NCBI RefSeq assembly: GCF_002940685.1
Contig: NZ_PNFP01000021.1
Span: forward strand, 1-64,000
Length of the DNA: 64,000 nucleotides
Source: Ensifer adhaerens
GTDB taxonomy: Bacteria > Pseudomonadota > Alphaproteobacteria > Rhizobiales > Rhizobiaceae
Reading direction: 5' to 3'
Shown here: in pieces, positions 35,484 through 46,437 of the stretch
Numbering within the stretch: the stretch's first letter is position 1
How the letters are laid out: each line of letters starts with the position of its first letter
Notes under the pieces: model-generated
Told to the model about the DNA's origin: nothing
What the model saw: only the letters and a program-made list of their open reading frames with translations
The model's database searches: none
Program-made: the position numbers and the translations under genes

Positions 35484-37124
35484 TTATTCTTTGGTAATGC
35501 CGGCGACGAAGTTGGTGTCGAAGCTCGGACCGAGCTTCAGGCCCTTGACGTTGCCGCGGTAGCCGGCGACTTCGGTCTGCTGGAAGATGATGACGAACGG
35601 GCTTTCGCCGAGCACCGTCTTCTGCAGTTCCTTGTAGGTCTCGGCACGCTTGGCGCTGTCACGCTCGAGCAGAGCGTCCTTGGTCTTCTTCGTCAGTTCC
35701 GGAACGTCCCAGGCATTGCGCCAGGCAAGCGTCTTGTTCTTGCCTTCGTCGGAGTTGTCAGGGTTGCTGGTGAAGGTCTCGGCGTTGGAGTTCGGATCGA
35801 AATAGTCCATGCCCCACTGACCGATATACATGTCGTGGTTGCGGGCACGGTACTTCGTCAGCGTCTGCTTGCCGTCGCCGGGGATGATTTCGAGCTTCAC
35901 GCCGGCCTGGCCGAGCGTCTGCTGGAAGGATTCGGCGATGCCGGTGACCGGCTGGCCGTTGCGAACGTCCATGGTCACGGTGAAGCCGTCGGCGAGGCCG
36001 GCCTTGGCCAGCAGTTCCTTCGCCTTGGCGACGTCGAGCTTGTAGGGGTTCTCGTCGAGAGCGCCGAGCACGCCCTTCGGCAGGAAGCTCTGGTGGACCT
36101 CGCCGATGCCCTTGATGAGGGTCGAACCGATGGCGTCGTAGTCGACCAGATACTTGAACGCTTCGCGCACTTCCGGCTTGGCAAGGTTCGCGTTCTTCTG
36201 GTTGAGGCTGATGTAGTAGACCGTGCCTTTCGGCGCGTTCGTGGTGGCGAGGTCGGCATTCTTCGAGACGGCGTCGTAATCGCCCGGCTCCAGGTTGCGC
36301 GCGACGTCGATATCGCCGGCTTCAAGCGCCAGGCGCTGGCCCGAGCTTTCCTTCATGTGGCGATAGATGACGCGGGCGAGCTTGGCCTGTTCGCCGTAGA
36401 AGTTGTCGTTGCGCTCAAGCACGATGACTTCGTTGGCGCGCCATTCGCGCAGCTTGAACGGACCCGAGCCGGCATAGCCGGTCTTCAGCCATTCATTGCC
36501 GAAGTCGTTGTCGTACTTGTATTCGTCGGTCGGGGTAACCGGCTTGACGTTTTCGAGCACGAGCTTCTTGTCGAGCACCGCGCCGACCGTCGCCGTCAGG
36601 CAGTTCAGGACGAAGCTCGGTGCGTAGGGCTGATCGACGGTGAAGACGAAGGTCTGGGCGTCCGTTGCCTTGGCCTTTTCCGTCACGTTGTCGCCGGTAA
36701 GGCCGAACTGGGTGAGGATGAAGGCAGGGCTCTTGTCGAGCTTCACGGCACGCTCGAACGACCAGGCGACGTCTTCAGCGGTCACCGGGTTGCCGGAAGC
36801 GAACTTCAGGCCGGGCTTCAGCTTGAACGTATAGGTCAGGCCGTCGTCGGACACGGTCCAGCTTTCGGCGAGGTCGCCGACGACCTTGGTCGTGTCGTTG
36901 ATGTCGAGGCGCACCAGCATGCTGTAGGTGTTGCCGGTGATTTCGGCCGCGGTCAGCTCGAAGGCTTCGCCCGGATCCATGGTGATGACGTCGTCGATCG
37001 CAAAGGCTTCGACCAGCGTGTCCTTCGGCGTCTCGGCAAAGGCCGGTGCGGTTGCAGCCATCACCATGGCCAGCGCCGCAGAAGCAGTCAGAAGACGAAG
37101 ACGTCCGTTGAGCTTGTGCATCAT
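35484..37124 (-). CDS. Periplasmic peptide-binding protein (family 5)
   Basis: 546 residues with a signal peptide ending ...TAPAFA. It is a DppA/OppA-type binding protein: VGDLAESWTVSDDGLTYTFKLKPGLKFASGNPVTAEDVAWSF-type opening (split across about residues 82-125) and YGEQAKLARVIYRH later. It precedes the permeases and follows a dipeptidase gene, so short peptides are the probable ligands. Two adjacent Met codons form the start; either may be used. Confidence 0.93.
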   Translation of the reverse strand: MMHKLNGRLRLLTASAALAMVMAATAPAFAETPKDTLVEAFAIDDVITMDPGEAFELTAAEITGNTYSMLVRLDINDTTKVVGDLAESWTVSDDGLTYTFKLKPGLKFASGNPVTAEDVAWSFERAVKLDKSPAFILTQFGLTGDNVTEKAKATDAQTFVFTVDQPYAPSFVLNCLTATVGAVLDKKLVLENVKPVTPTDEYKYDNDFGNEWLKTGYAGSGPFKLREWRANEVIVLERNDNFYGEQAKLARVIYRHMKESSGQRLALEAGDIDVARNLEPGDYDAVSKNADLATTNAPKGTVYYISLNQKNANLAKPEVREAFKYLVDYDAIGSTLIKGIGEVHQSFLPKGVLGALDENPYKLDVAKAKELLAKAGLADGFTVTMDVRNGQPVTGIAESFQQTLGQAGVKLEIIPGDGKQTLTKYRARNHDMYIGQWGMDYFDPNSNAETFTSNPDNSDEGKNKTLAWRNAWDVPELTKKTKDALLERDSAKRAETYKELQKTVLGESPFVIIFQQTEVAGYRGNVKGLKLGPSFDTNFVAGITKE

Positions 37125-37173
37125 TTTTTAAAGTTCCCTCGTTTGCGCCCTTTTGGGGCCCTTCTTCATGGAT

Positions 37174-38229
37174 TCAGGCGGCCTCGTGCCAAGCCTGCCC
37201 CAGAACTCTCCACCAGTTCTCCCGGCATATCTTTGCCAGTTCGGCATCACCATATCCGGCGCTCCTGAGCGCCGCAACGAGCGCCTGACTACCGGCCGCA
37301 TCAGCAATCTCCTCGGGGATCGTTGCCCCGTCGAAGTCTGACCCGAGTGCGACGCAGTCGATGCCCATGCGCTCGATGAGATAGTCGACATGGCGCACCA
37401 TGTCGGAAAGCGGCGTTGCGGCATTTTCCTGGCCGTCGGCGCGCAGCATCGTCGTCGCGTAATTGAGCCCCACGAGACCCTTGCTTTCGCTGATGGCGTC
37501 GAGCTGCTTGTCGGTCAGGTTGCGCGCAACCGGCGTCAGCGCATGCGCATTCGAATGGCTGGCGACCAGCGGCTGGTCGGTCGTCTTCGCCACGTCCCAA
37601 AAGCCTTTCTCGGTGATGTGGGCGAGATCGATCAGGATGCCGAGGCGGTTGCAGGCCCGCACGAGCTCGAACCCCGCCTCCGTCAACCCCGGCGCCGTGT
37701 CCGGCGACATCGGATAGGAGAAAGGCACGCCGTGGCCGAAGACATTGTGCCGGCTCCAGACGGGCCCGAGCGAACGCAGGCCGGCGGCATAGAACGTATC
37801 GAGCGCCGAAAGATCGGCACCGATCGCCTCGCACCCCTCCATATGCAGGACCGAGGCGAAGACGTCTCTTTCGACCGCTCCCCGGATTTCGGCCGTCGAG
37901 CGGCAGAGCATCCACGCCCCTGCCCGGTCGAGCCTCACGGCGATGTCGGCAAGCTCCATGGCGATTGCGAGCGACGGCAGATGCTCGAGCGGTGCAGAAA
38001 GCGGCGTCTGGTAATGACCGTTCTCGTCCGGCGGCTGCAGGACCAGATCTCCCGAGGGCACGTAGATCGCCGAAAGGCCGCCGACGAGACCGCCCACCTT
38101 GGCGCGCGGCGCATCGATGTGGCCTTCGCCGATACCGTCGACGAACTCGCGCACCGGATCCTGGCCCTTCCGGGCGTTCTGCCATAGACGCAGAAGCACG
38201 TCGTTGTGGCCATCGAAAACCGCCTGCAT
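37174..38229 (-). CDS. Membrane-dipeptidase-family zinc peptidase
   Basis: 351 residues of the renal dipeptidase family (M19). Metal ligands are recognisable: DGHND at the N-terminus (His8/Asp10), the bridging Glu in HMEGCEA, the His in DLAHIT, the His of ASHSNAHAL, and the LGSDFDG block at the C-terminal end. No signal peptide, so cytoplasmic here. Upstream of a peptide ABC transporter with a 49-bp gap, it would split imported dipeptides, possibly including those with a D-residue. Confidence 0.93.
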   Translation of the reverse strand: MQAVFDGHNDVLLRLWQNARKGQDPVREFVDGIGEGHIDAPRAKVGGLVGGLSAIYVPSGDLVLQPPDENGHYQTPLSAPLEHLPSLAIAMELADIAVRLDRAGAWMLCRSTAEIRGAVERDVFASVLHMEGCEAIGADLSALDTFYAAGLRSLGPVWSRHNVFGHGVPFSYPMSPDTAPGLTEAGFELVRACNRLGILIDLAHITEKGFWDVAKTTDQPLVASHSNAHALTPVARNLTDKQLDAISESKGLVGLNYATTMLRADGQENAATPLSDMVRHVDYLIERMGIDCVALGSDFDGATIPEEIADAAGSQALVAALRSAGYGDAELAKICRENWWRVLGQAWHEAA

Positions 38230-38524
38230 TCCTGAATTTCCTTATCATTTCAGGGAGATCGGACGGGCCGTTCGGGTCACGTCCAAGGGAAAGTCGAAGC
38301 GATGCTAGTGAAAGCCCAAAGCCTTTTCAATGAATATCAGGGGGTTTTACCCAGCCCTGCCTGTAGCGAAATGTTGCATGATTGCCGCATGCTCGACGGC
38401 AAACGCAGCGCCGATAGGCGCCCGGGGCCGGTCAAGGGGTGAAAATCTCGGGTTTCTCATGCATGGAGAGGGCCGACCCGACTGTTCGGGCTGTCGCGCC
38501 GCATGAGGCGGCATTGGGGGTTGT

Positions 38525-39847
38525 TTGCTGCGTTCGTCTTCTTTCGCGGGCTCGAAGGGACATTGGACCCGTGTCGCGGCGACTTTCGTTCTGGCCGTTG
38601 CCCTCGTCGCCTGCGCCGGCCGTCCTGTGGGCGTGCTCGTCCCATCGGGCACCACGGGTGACGCCTCCCAGGTCGACCTGATGGTCGCGACCACGCGCGC
38701 CCCGGCGGCAGAACCGGGCGTGCTTTTCAGCGGCGAACGGTCGGCACAGCTTTCCCTGACGGAAATCGTCGTTTCCATCCCGCCCGAGAAGAACCGCGAA
38801 GTCGGCCAGGTGCAGTGGCCAAAGAAGCTTCCGGCCAATCCGGAGCGTGATTTCTCGACCGTCAGCGTTACGCCGCTCAACGAGGGCAACGACGTCCAGA
38901 GCTGGCTGAAAGGCAATCTGCCGAAGACCCGTCGCGTGCTGATCTTCGTGCACGGCTTCAACAACCGCTACGAGGACGCCGTCTATCGGTTTGCCCAGAT
39001 CGTGCATGATAGCGGCACCGACGTCGCCCCAGTTATCTTCACCTGGCCCTCGCGCGCCAGCATCTTCGACTACAACTACGACAAGGAAAGCACCAACTAT
39101 TCGCGCGACGCGCTGGAGGAACTGCTCAGGCGTGCCTCGAGCAATCCTGCGGTCGGCGAAATCACCGTCATGGCCCATTCCATGGGCTCCTGGCTGACGG
39201 TCGAGGCGCTGCGCCAGATGGCAATCCGCGACAAACGCATCGCACCGAAGATCACCGATGTCATCCTGGCGTCGCCCGATCTCGATGTCGATGTCTTCGG
39301 CCAACAGATCCGGGCCATGGGCGACAAGCGCCCGAAGTTCACGCTGTTCGTGTCGCGCGACGACCGGGCACTGACGTTATCCAGGCGCATTTCCGGCAAT
39401 GTCGATCGCCTCGGGCAGATCGATCCGACCGCCGAACCGTATCGCACGCAACTGGAACAGGCCGGCATCAGCGTCATCGATCTGACGGCGCTGAAGGGCG
39501 GCGACAAGCTGAACCACGGCAAGTTCGCCGAAAGCCCCGAAGTCGTGCGCCTGCTCGGCAACCGGCTGATTGCCGGCCAGACCGTGACCGATTCCGATGT
39601 CGGGCTCGGCGAGCGCCTGGGCGCCGTCACGCTCGGCGCCACGCAGACAGTCGGCAGTGCCGCGAGCCTTGCGGTATCGACGCCGATCATGATCTTCGAC
39701 CCCAACACCCGCAAGAACTACGACGCGCAGGTGCGCCGTCTGGGCCAGTCGATGGAAAACACCGTCGGCTCGGCTGTGACCCCTTGGGTACCGCCGAAAA
39801 GCGGGGGAGCTGCCAAAAGCACCACCCCCGATCGTCATTCCCGTTAG
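38525..39847 (+). CDS. Alpha/beta-hydrolase lipoprotein (DUF900 type)
   Basis: 440 residues from TTG 38525 (GGGG just upstream). Lipobox-like LVACAG near residue 30 suggests a lipoprotein. The DUF900 hydrolase core is intact: LIFVHGFNNRYEDAVYRFAQI (oxyanion), TWPS, the nucleophile elbow AHSMGSW and a later SPDLDVDVF. Substrate unknown. The 295-bp gap before it (38230-38524) also separates it from the divergent dipeptidase operon and shows no recognised element. C-terminal 50 residues are low-complexity. Confidence 0.87.
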   Translation: MLRSSSFAGSKGHWTRVAATFVLAVALVACAGRPVGVLVPSGTTGDASQVDLMVATTRAPAAEPGVLFSGERSAQLSLTEIVVSIPPEKNREVGQVQWPKKLPANPERDFSTVSVTPLNEGNDVQSWLKGNLPKTRRVLIFVHGFNNRYEDAVYRFAQIVHDSGTDVAPVIFTWPSRASIFDYNYDKESTNYSRDALEELLRRASSNPAVGEITVMAHSMGSWLTVEALRQMAIRDKRIAPKITDVILASPDLDVDVFGQQIRAMGDKRPKFTLFVSRDDRALTLSRRISGNVDRLGQIDPTAEPYRTQLEQAGISVIDLTALKGGDKLNHGKFAESPEVVRLLGNRLIAGQTVTDSDVGLGERLGAVTLGATQTVGSAASLAVSTPIMIFDPNTRKNYDAQVRRLGQSMENTVGSAVTPWVPPKSGGAAKSTTPDRHSR

Positions 39848-39850
39848 AGC

Positions 39851-39876
39851 GTCGTGCGTTCATGCGAACGCACGAC
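39851..39876. terminator. Perfect 11-bp palindrome between convergent genes
   Basis: GTCGTGCGTTC / GAACGCACGAC with loop ATGC, and a wider frame TAGAGC (39845-39850) ... GCTCTA (39889-39894). Such TAGAGC-flanked palindromes are common intergenic repeats in Sinorhizobium; here it lies between the hydrolase (+) and thuB (-) and may act as a bidirectional terminator. Confidence 0.7.
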
Positions 39877-39891
39877 TGAAGGCAGGATGCT

Positions 39892-40944
39892 CTAGACGGG
39901 CAGCTCGCGCCGCTCGGCTTCCGTCACCATTGCAAGGTCGAGCACCTTCTGCAGGTTTGCCGCATGGCGGAACCCCGGCTCTTCAGTCTTGCCCTTGCGG
40001 ACGGCAGCCACGAAACGCTCATAGTTCGTCGCAACGGCGCCGGCGTCGACATCACGCCAGATTGCCTTTTCGACATCGGCACCGAGGCAGGCCCTGAGCG
40101 TCGAGCCATCGGGCGTGTGCACCACTTCGATCGCGCCCTTGTCGCCGTGCAGGCGGAGCCGCAACTCGTTCAGATGCCCGGTCGCCCAGCGGCTTGCATG
40201 GACGACACCCATGGCGCCGTTGCCGAATTCGGCCGTCATGACAAAGCTGTCATTGGCGTCGAGGTCGTACTCGCCGATGCGGTTGCCGGGCGCCTTGTCG
40301 AAGGTTTTCAGGCGGGCAAAGACCCGCGACGCGTCGGTACCCGCACCGTAACCGGCGAAATCGAGGATATGGATGCCGACATCGCCGAGCACGCCGTTCG
40401 AGCCATGCCTGGTCGAGAGCCGCCACAGCCATTGCGATTCCGTCGCCCAGTCACCCCAGGCCTTGGAGACGAGCCAGCTTTGCAAATAGGACGCCTCAAG
40501 GTGGCGCAGCTTGCCGACCTCGCCTGCCAGCACCATCGCGCGCGCCTTCTGCAGCGGCGCGACGTTGCGGTAGGTGAGGTTGACCATCGTCACCAGACCG
40601 GAACGCTCGGCGGCGTCGGCCATCTCAGCCGCCTTGGCGTAGTTCTCGGCAAGCGGCTTCTCGCACAGCACATGCTTGCCGGCGGCAAGCAAGGCCAGCG
40701 TCGTCGGGTAGTGCGCCTTGTCCGGCGTCACGTTCGTCGCCGCATCGAACTTGCCCCAGGCGATCGCCTCGTCGAGCGAGGTGAACGTGTTGGCGATGCC
40801 GTGCTTGTCGGCAAAAGCCTGCGCGCGCTTGGGATCCACATCGACGGCGCCGACCATTTCGACGCCTTCGATCTTGGCAAAGGCCTGGGCATGGCTGTTC
40901 GCCATGCCGCCGGTTCCAACTACAAGAAGACGCATGGTGCTCAC
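39892..40944 (-). CDS. thuB: ThuB, Gfo/Idh/MocA-family oxidoreductase
   Basis: 350 residues if it starts at GTG 40944, which overlaps the thuA stop (GTGA); ATG 40935, with AGGTGAG just before it, is an equally good choice. Rossmann motif [11 protein letters not shown], catalytic-region LCEKPLAEN with Lys. ThuA and ThuB together oxidise trehalose, maltitol and similar disaccharides to 3-keto derivatives in S. meliloti (established family knowledge). Gene order thuEFGKAB is conserved here. Confidence 0.93.
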   Translation of the reverse strand: MSTMRLLVVGTGGMANSHAQAFAKIEGVEMVGAVDVDPKRAQAFADKHGIANTFTSLDEAIAWGKFDAATNVTPDKAHYPTTLALLAAGKHVLCEKPLAENYAKAAEMADAAERSGLVTMVNLTYRNVAPLQKARAMVLAGEVGKLRHLEASYLQSWLVSKAWGDWATESQWLWRLSTRHGSNGVLGDVGIHILDFAGYGAGTDASRVFARLKTFDKAPGNRIGEYDLDANDSFVMTAEFGNGAMGVVHASRWATGHLNELRLRLHGDKGAIEVVHTPDGSTLRACLGADVEKAIWRDVDAGAVATNYERFVAAVRKGKTEEPGFRHAANLQKVLDLAMVTEAERRELPV

Positions 40945-41732
40945 CTGTATCCTGCTTCGCCGGCCTGGTGCAGCCTTGGGCCGCGCTCGACGATCGGCTC
41001 CAGCGCCTTTTCGACCGGCACGTTCGGCGCATCATGGATCGCCGTGTAGCGGTTGTCGGCGTTGTAGGCCCACTTCACCGAATTGCGCAGAACCTTCTGC
41101 ACATTGGCGTCGTGATAGGTCGGGTAGGTTTCGTGACCGGGGCGGAAGTAGAAGATGTTGCCGGCGCCGCGACGCCAGGTGAGGCCCGAGCGGAACACTT
41201 CGCCACCGGCAAACCACGAGATGAACACGGTTTCGAGCGGTTCCGGTACCGAGAACTGCTCGCCGTACATCTCCTCGTTCTCGAGCACGAAGTTCTCGTC
41301 GATCCCCTCGGCGATCGGATGGCGCGGGTTGATCGCCCAGACGCGCTCGCGTTCGCCGGCCTCACGCCACTTCAGTGCGCAAGGGGTGCCCATCAGCCGC
41401 TTGAAGATCTTGGAGAAGTGGCCGGAATGCAGCACGATCAGGCCCATGCCTTCCCAGACACGCTTGGCGACCCGCTCGACGATCTCGTCGCTGACGGCGC
41501 CATGGTCCTTGTGGCCCCACCACAAAAGCACGTCGGTATTGGCAAGACGCTCGACGCTGAGGCCGTGCTCCGGCTCCTGCAGCGTTGCGGTCGTCGCCTC
41601 GATGCCGGCTTCGGTGTTCAGCGCCGCCGCGATCGTGTTGTGCATCCCGTTCGGATAGATGCTGCGAACGATCTCGTTGGTCTGCTCGTGGATATTCTCG
41701 CCCCAAACAACTGTTCTGATAGGCACGTTCAT
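40941..41732 (-). CDS. thuA: ThuA trehalose-utilisation protein
   Basis: 263 residues from ATG 41732 (CAAGGAGA ribosome site; a longer frame to 41762 has no ribosome site). ThuA-like fold related to class I glutamine amidotransferases: [10 protein letters not shown] start, [27 protein letters not shown] and [14 protein letters not shown]. Works with ThuB in disaccharide oxidation. Sits 106 bp after thuK. Confidence 0.95.
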   Translation of the reverse strand: MNVPIRTVVWGENIHEQTNEIVRSIYPNGMHNTIAAALNTEAGIEATTATLQEPEHGLSVERLANTDVLLWWGHKDHGAVSDEIVERVAKRVWEGMGLIVLHSGHFSKIFKRLMGTPCALKWREAGERERVWAINPRHPIAEGIDENFVLENEEMYGEQFSVPEPLETVFISWFAGGEVFRSGLTWRRGAGNIFYFRPGHETYPTYHDANVQKVLRNSVKWAYNADNRYTAIHDAPNVPVEKALEPIVERGPRLHQAGEAGYR

Positions 41733-41838
41733 TCTCCTTGGGTGTTCGCCCGTCTCGGGCATGCCGTCTTACGATCCATGGGGCCGCCACGCATTGGCGA
41801 CCCCGAAGCTAGAAACCGTTCGATATGGGGATAGCTGG

Positions 41839-42867
41839 TCAGGCTGCCCCTCTCATCGGGGCGCGGCCAAGCGCCTGGCCCGACGCATCGAAGCGGTGGA
41901 TGTTGTCGCCGACCGGTGAGATCTGAACCGTCTCACCGGGGCGGTGAAGCGACGTGCCGCCTTCCCGGACAATGACCGGTTCGCCGGCGCCGATATCGAG
42001 ATAGATGTAGCTGTCTGAGCCCAGCATTTCGGAATGCACCACCGTTCCCGACCACTTGCCGTCGCTTAGCCTGATCTCCAGATGCTCGGCCCTGATGCCG
42101 ATCGTGTGGGCATCGTAGGGTGCGGCGAGCGCACCGGACAGGAAGTTCATCTTCGGCGAACCGATGAAACCGGCGACGAACACCGAATTCGGGCTCTCGT
42201 AGAGTTCGAGCGGCGTGCCGATCTGTTCGACCAGCCCATCCCGTAGCACGCAAATGCGATCAGCCAGTGTCATCGCCTCGACCTGGTCGTGGGTGACATA
42301 GATCATCGTCGTCTTGTGCATGCTGCGATGCAGCTTGGCGATCTCGATGCGGGTCGCAACGCGCAGCGCCGCGTCGAGATTGGAGAGCGGCTCGTCGAAA
42401 AGGAAGACCTTGGGATCGCGCACGATCGCGCGGCCGATCGCCACGCGCTGGCGCTGGCCGCCGGAGAGCTGCCGCGGCAGGCGCTGGAGATAGGGTGTGA
42501 GCTGCAGCATCTCGGCTGCCGCCTCGACGCGCTTCCTGCACTGCTCCTTGTCCTTGCCTGCGAGCTGCATGCCGAACGACATGTTCTCGAACACCGTCAT
42601 GTGCGGGTAGAGCGCATAGGACTGGAACACCATCGCGATGCCGCGCTTCGACGGCGTCAGTTGATTGACCACCTGTCCGTCGAAGGAGAGCGTGCCCGAA
42701 GAGATCTCCTCAAGCCCCGCAATCAGCCGCAACAATGTGGACTTGCCGCAGCCGGACGGTCCGACGAAGACCATGAATTCGCCGGCCCGGATGTCCATGC
42801 TGACGCCCTTGATCACCTCGAAGGCGCCGAAGGACTTGCGGACGTTGCGCAATTGAAGTTCTGCCAT
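41839..42867 (-). CDS. thuK: ThuK, disaccharide ABC transporter ATPase
   Basis: 342 residues, MalK/UgpC class: Walker A GPSGCGKST, signature LSGGQRQRVAIGRAIV, Walker B FLFDEPLSNLDA, H-loop YVTHDQVEAM, then an OB-type regulatory C-terminal domain (MNFLSGAL ... IGIRAEHLEI). Energises ThuFG. Confidence 0.95.
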   Translation of the reverse strand: MAELQLRNVRKSFGAFEVIKGVSMDIRAGEFMVFVGPSGCGKSTLLRLIAGLEEISSGTLSFDGQVVNQLTPSKRGIAMVFQSYALYPHMTVFENMSFGMQLAGKDKEQCRKRVEAAAEMLQLTPYLQRLPRQLSGGQRQRVAIGRAIVRDPKVFLFDEPLSNLDAALRVATRIEIAKLHRSMHKTTMIYVTHDQVEAMTLADRICVLRDGLVEQIGTPLELYESPNSVFVAGFIGSPKMNFLSGALAAPYDAHTIGIRAEHLEIRLSDGKWSGTVVHSEMLGSDSYIYLDIGAGEPVIVREGGTSLHRPGETVQISPVGDNIHRFDASGQALGRAPMRGAA

Positions 42868-42879
42868 GATTTCTTCCCC

Positions 42880-43709
<830 letters not shown>

Positions 43710-43710
<1 letters not shown>

Positions 43711-44693
43711 CAACGATCTCCTTCGAGATTGACGCGGCCGAACCACATATAGGCGACCGTGATCGCCGCAATGATCAGGAACAGCATGGTCGAGGCGGCG
43801 GCGCCATAGGCGAACTTGTCAAAGTCGAACAGGTTCTCGCGCGCCAGCACCGACATGGTCTTGGTCTTCGCGTTGTTGGGCGTCAGCACGTAGATCAGGT
43901 CGAAGATGCGTAGCGCATCGAGCATGCGGAAGATCACCGCAACCATCAGCGCCGGCCGGATCAAAGGCAGCGTCAGCCGCCAGAAGATCTTCAGCGGATG
44001 CACGCCATCGATCTTGGCCGCTTCGTAGATGTCCGAGGGAACCATCTGCAAGCCGGCCAGGATCAGGAGCGCCATGAAGGGCGTCGTCTTCCAGACGTCG
44101 ACGATCAGGACCGCGACCATCGCCGTCTCCGGATTGGCGGTCCAGGCGATCTTGTGACTGATGAGCCCGAGGCCCAGCAGGAGGTCGTTCAGGATGCCGA
44201 ACTGGTCGTTGAGCATCCAGGCCCACATCTTCGCCGAAACAATGGTCGGGATCGCCCAGGGGATGAGGATGGCCGCGCGCACCAGCCCGCGCCCCGGGAA
44301 ATGGGCGTTCAGCACCAGCGCCACGATCAGGCCGAGCACCGTCTCGATGGTCACGGAAAGGGCGGAAAACTTCAGCGTGTTCCAGACGGCATTCCACCAG
44401 GCGGGATCGGCAAGCAGGCCGTTAAAGACCGTGCGCCCGCTCTTCAGCGTGATCCAGGAAAGATAATTCTTGAAACCGACGAACTCGGCGCCGTCGAGAT
44501 TGGTCAGCGACGCGTTCGTGAAGCTGAAATAGACAGTGCGGATCAGCGGCCAGCCGGCGACGAGTGCGAGCACCAGAAGCGTGGGCGCGAGAAAGATCCA
44601 GGCGGAGCGGATGCGCTCGGCGTTAAGGTCGGAGCGGATCCGGGTCTGCTGCCCGAGGGCGGAAGGCGGATCCGTGAGGGAAAGGTCGGTCAT
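43710..44693 (-). CDS. thuF: ThuF, disaccharide ABC transporter permease
   Basis: 327 residues from ATG 44693, MalF type with an EAA loop YEAAKIDGVHPLKIFWRLTLPL. An in-frame Met at 44714 is possible. About six helices plus an N-terminal hydrophilic extension (residues 1-25). Follows thuE after 117 bp. Confidence 0.92.
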
Positions 44694-44810
44694 CTCTTTA
44701 CTCACCCTTGCCATTCGGCACGCGGCCGAGCGGTTGATCGGAGAGGAATGCGGGGTGATCAGGTGGAGCGAAGGGAGGCTTGAGTAGCACTCCCCTCGCC
44801 CCCGGGAGGA

Positions 44811-46073
44811 TCACCAGCTATCGCCCTTCATCTCGGTGAGTTCGATTTCGAGCAGTTCGAGGTTTTCCGCAGCCGTGCCGTTGCCGGAGAGCGAATTGTG
44901 AACGGCACCCCAGAACTTGGCCGAAACCTCGTTGTACTTGACCTTGGTGACGGCCGACGGGCGCGGCACGGCGCTCTCGAAGATCGGCTTCCAGGCAGGC
45001 ATGAACGGCTGGGCTTTCGCCACCGCCGGATCGTCGTAAAGAGCGGCTACCGTCGGCAGGTTGGAGAGTTCGATCGCCCGGCGCTTCTGCACTTCGGCCG
45101 AGGACAGGAACTTGACGAGCGCGATCGCCGCTTCCTGGTCTTCGGAGTACTTGGAGACGGCGACATTCCAGCCGCCGAGCGTCGAAGACGGCTGGTCGCC
45201 ATCGGTCGCCGTCGGCAGCGGTGCGACCGCGAACTTGCCCTTGACCGCGCTGTCGTCGCCATTGCCGAGCGCATAGGCATAGGGCCAGTTGCGCATGAAG
45301 ACGGAATTGCCGGTCTGCCAGACGCCGCGCGATTCCTCTTCCTGATAGGCAAGCACGCCCTGCGGCGAGATCGTGCCGATCCAACCCTTGATCCGGTCGA
45401 TCGCAGCGGCCGCCTTCTCGTTGTTGATCGAGATCGTGCCGTCGGGCTCGACGATCTGGCCGCCGCCCGACGACTTGATCCATTCGAGTGCGTTGCAGGT
45501 CAGCCCCTCATAGGCGTTGCCCTGGAAGACGTAGCCCCAGAGATCCGCCTGGCCGGCAGCCCGCTCCTTCTCCTGGATTTCCTTGGCGGTCGCCGCCAGC
45601 TCGTCCCAGGTCTTGGGCGGCGCCTTGCCATATTTCTCCAGCAGGTCCTTGCGGTAGTAGAGCGCCGGCGCGTCGGTGAAGGCAGGCAATGCCACGAGGC
45701 GGCCGTTGACCGTCTGCGAGGCGATGATCGACGGGAAGTGCTGGCCAACCACATCCTTGGCCGCTTCCGTCAGGTCGACGAACTGGTCGGCCAGTTGCGG
45801 CGCCCAGACGACGTCGGTCTGGTAGACGTCGACATCCTTGTTTCCGGCGGCAAGCCACAGGCGGTACTGGCTGAACTGTTCGCTGCTCGAAGGCGGCATG
45901 GTGACCAGGCTCACCTTGTGCCCCGTCTCCTTCTCGAAAATGTCGAGCTGCTCGCGAATGAAGTTCACGTTCTTGCCGGTGGTGTTGGCAGCGAGCGAAA
46001 GCTCGGCGGCACTGGCCGTTCCGGCCCCTACGATTGCGGCACAAAAAGTCAGGGCATTGAGCATGGTTGCCAT
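44811..46073 (-). CDS. thuE: ThuE, periplasmic disaccharide-binding protein
   Basis: 420 residues with a signal peptide ending ...TASAAELS; the ATG is preceded by GGAGGAG. Family 1 solute-binding protein: QLDIFEKETGHKVSLV, YQTDVVWAPQLADQFVDLT, PALYYRKDLLEKYGK, RGVWQTGNSVFMRNWPYAY and STLGGWNVAVSKYS, matching the ThuE/LacE-style fold. First gene of thuEFGKAB, controlled from the region shared with thuR. Known ligands of the system are trehalose, sucrose and maltose. Confidence 0.95.
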   Translation of the reverse strand: MATMLNALTFCAAIVGAGTASAAELSLAANTTGKNVNFIREQLDIFEKETGHKVSLVTMPPSSSEQFSQYRLWLAAGNKDVDVYQTDVVWAPQLADQFVDLTEAAKDVVGQHFPSIIASQTVNGRLVALPAFTDAPALYYRKDLLEKYGKAPPKTWDELAATAKEIQEKERAAGQADLWGYVFQGNAYEGLTCNALEWIKSSGGGQIVEPDGTISINNEKAAAAIDRIKGWIGTISPQGVLAYQEEESRGVWQTGNSVFMRNWPYAYALGNGDDSAVKGKFAVAPLPTATDGDQPSSTLGGWNVAVSKYSEDQEAAIALVKFLSSAEVQKRRAIELSNLPTVAALYDDPAVAKAQPFMPAWKPIFESAVPRPSAVTKVKYNEVSAKFWGAVHNSLSGNGTAAENLELLEIELTEMKGDSW

Positions 46074-46127
46074 TGGGTCGACTCCTCCTGTTCCCCCTCC
46101 ACCGCACGAAAGCTCCTCGGCAAATTC

Positions 46128-46376
46128 GAAAGCGGTTTGGATTGAAAAAAGTTGGCAGAAGACGGAAAAACTGTCAATCCATACATTAGAAAATCTCGAA
46201 TGCCGGTGAATTGTCAGGCTTTAACATGTAATTTCAGATACTTATTACTAGAGAAGAAATTCAGCGCTCCAACTGCAGAAACCCATAAAATCGGAGGGGA
46301 GCTGCGACAATTTAAAACGGTTTGGTAAAATTCCGCCCCCGACCGAAGCGCGGGACGGCACCGACAAACCGATTGT
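46128..46376. promoter_or_regulatory. thuE/thuR divergent control region with CGGTTTG sites
   Basis: The 364-bp gap between thuE and thuR is AT-rich and carries three copies of CGGTTTG[G/T]: AAGCGGTTTGGA (46130-46141), AAACGGTTTGGT (46316-46326) and, on the minus strand, ATCGGTTTGTC (46363-46373). The second and third flank the thuR promoter; the first lies near the thuE start. They are plausible LacI-family half or full operators. No other RNA or gene seen. Confidence 0.5.
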
Positions 46377-46437
46377 TACCGGCCGCGAAGCTGTATATTT
46401 CTGGGACCGGGCCAGGGTTTGAGGAAACGCATACCGA

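Noticed and set aside
34635-37268. 877-codon plus-strand open frame across the peptide ABC transporter genes
   Set aside because: It lies antisense to clearly conserved dppB and binding-protein genes; its composition is the Val/Arg/Asp-rich pattern produced by reading GC-rich genes backward, and it has no recognisable domain.
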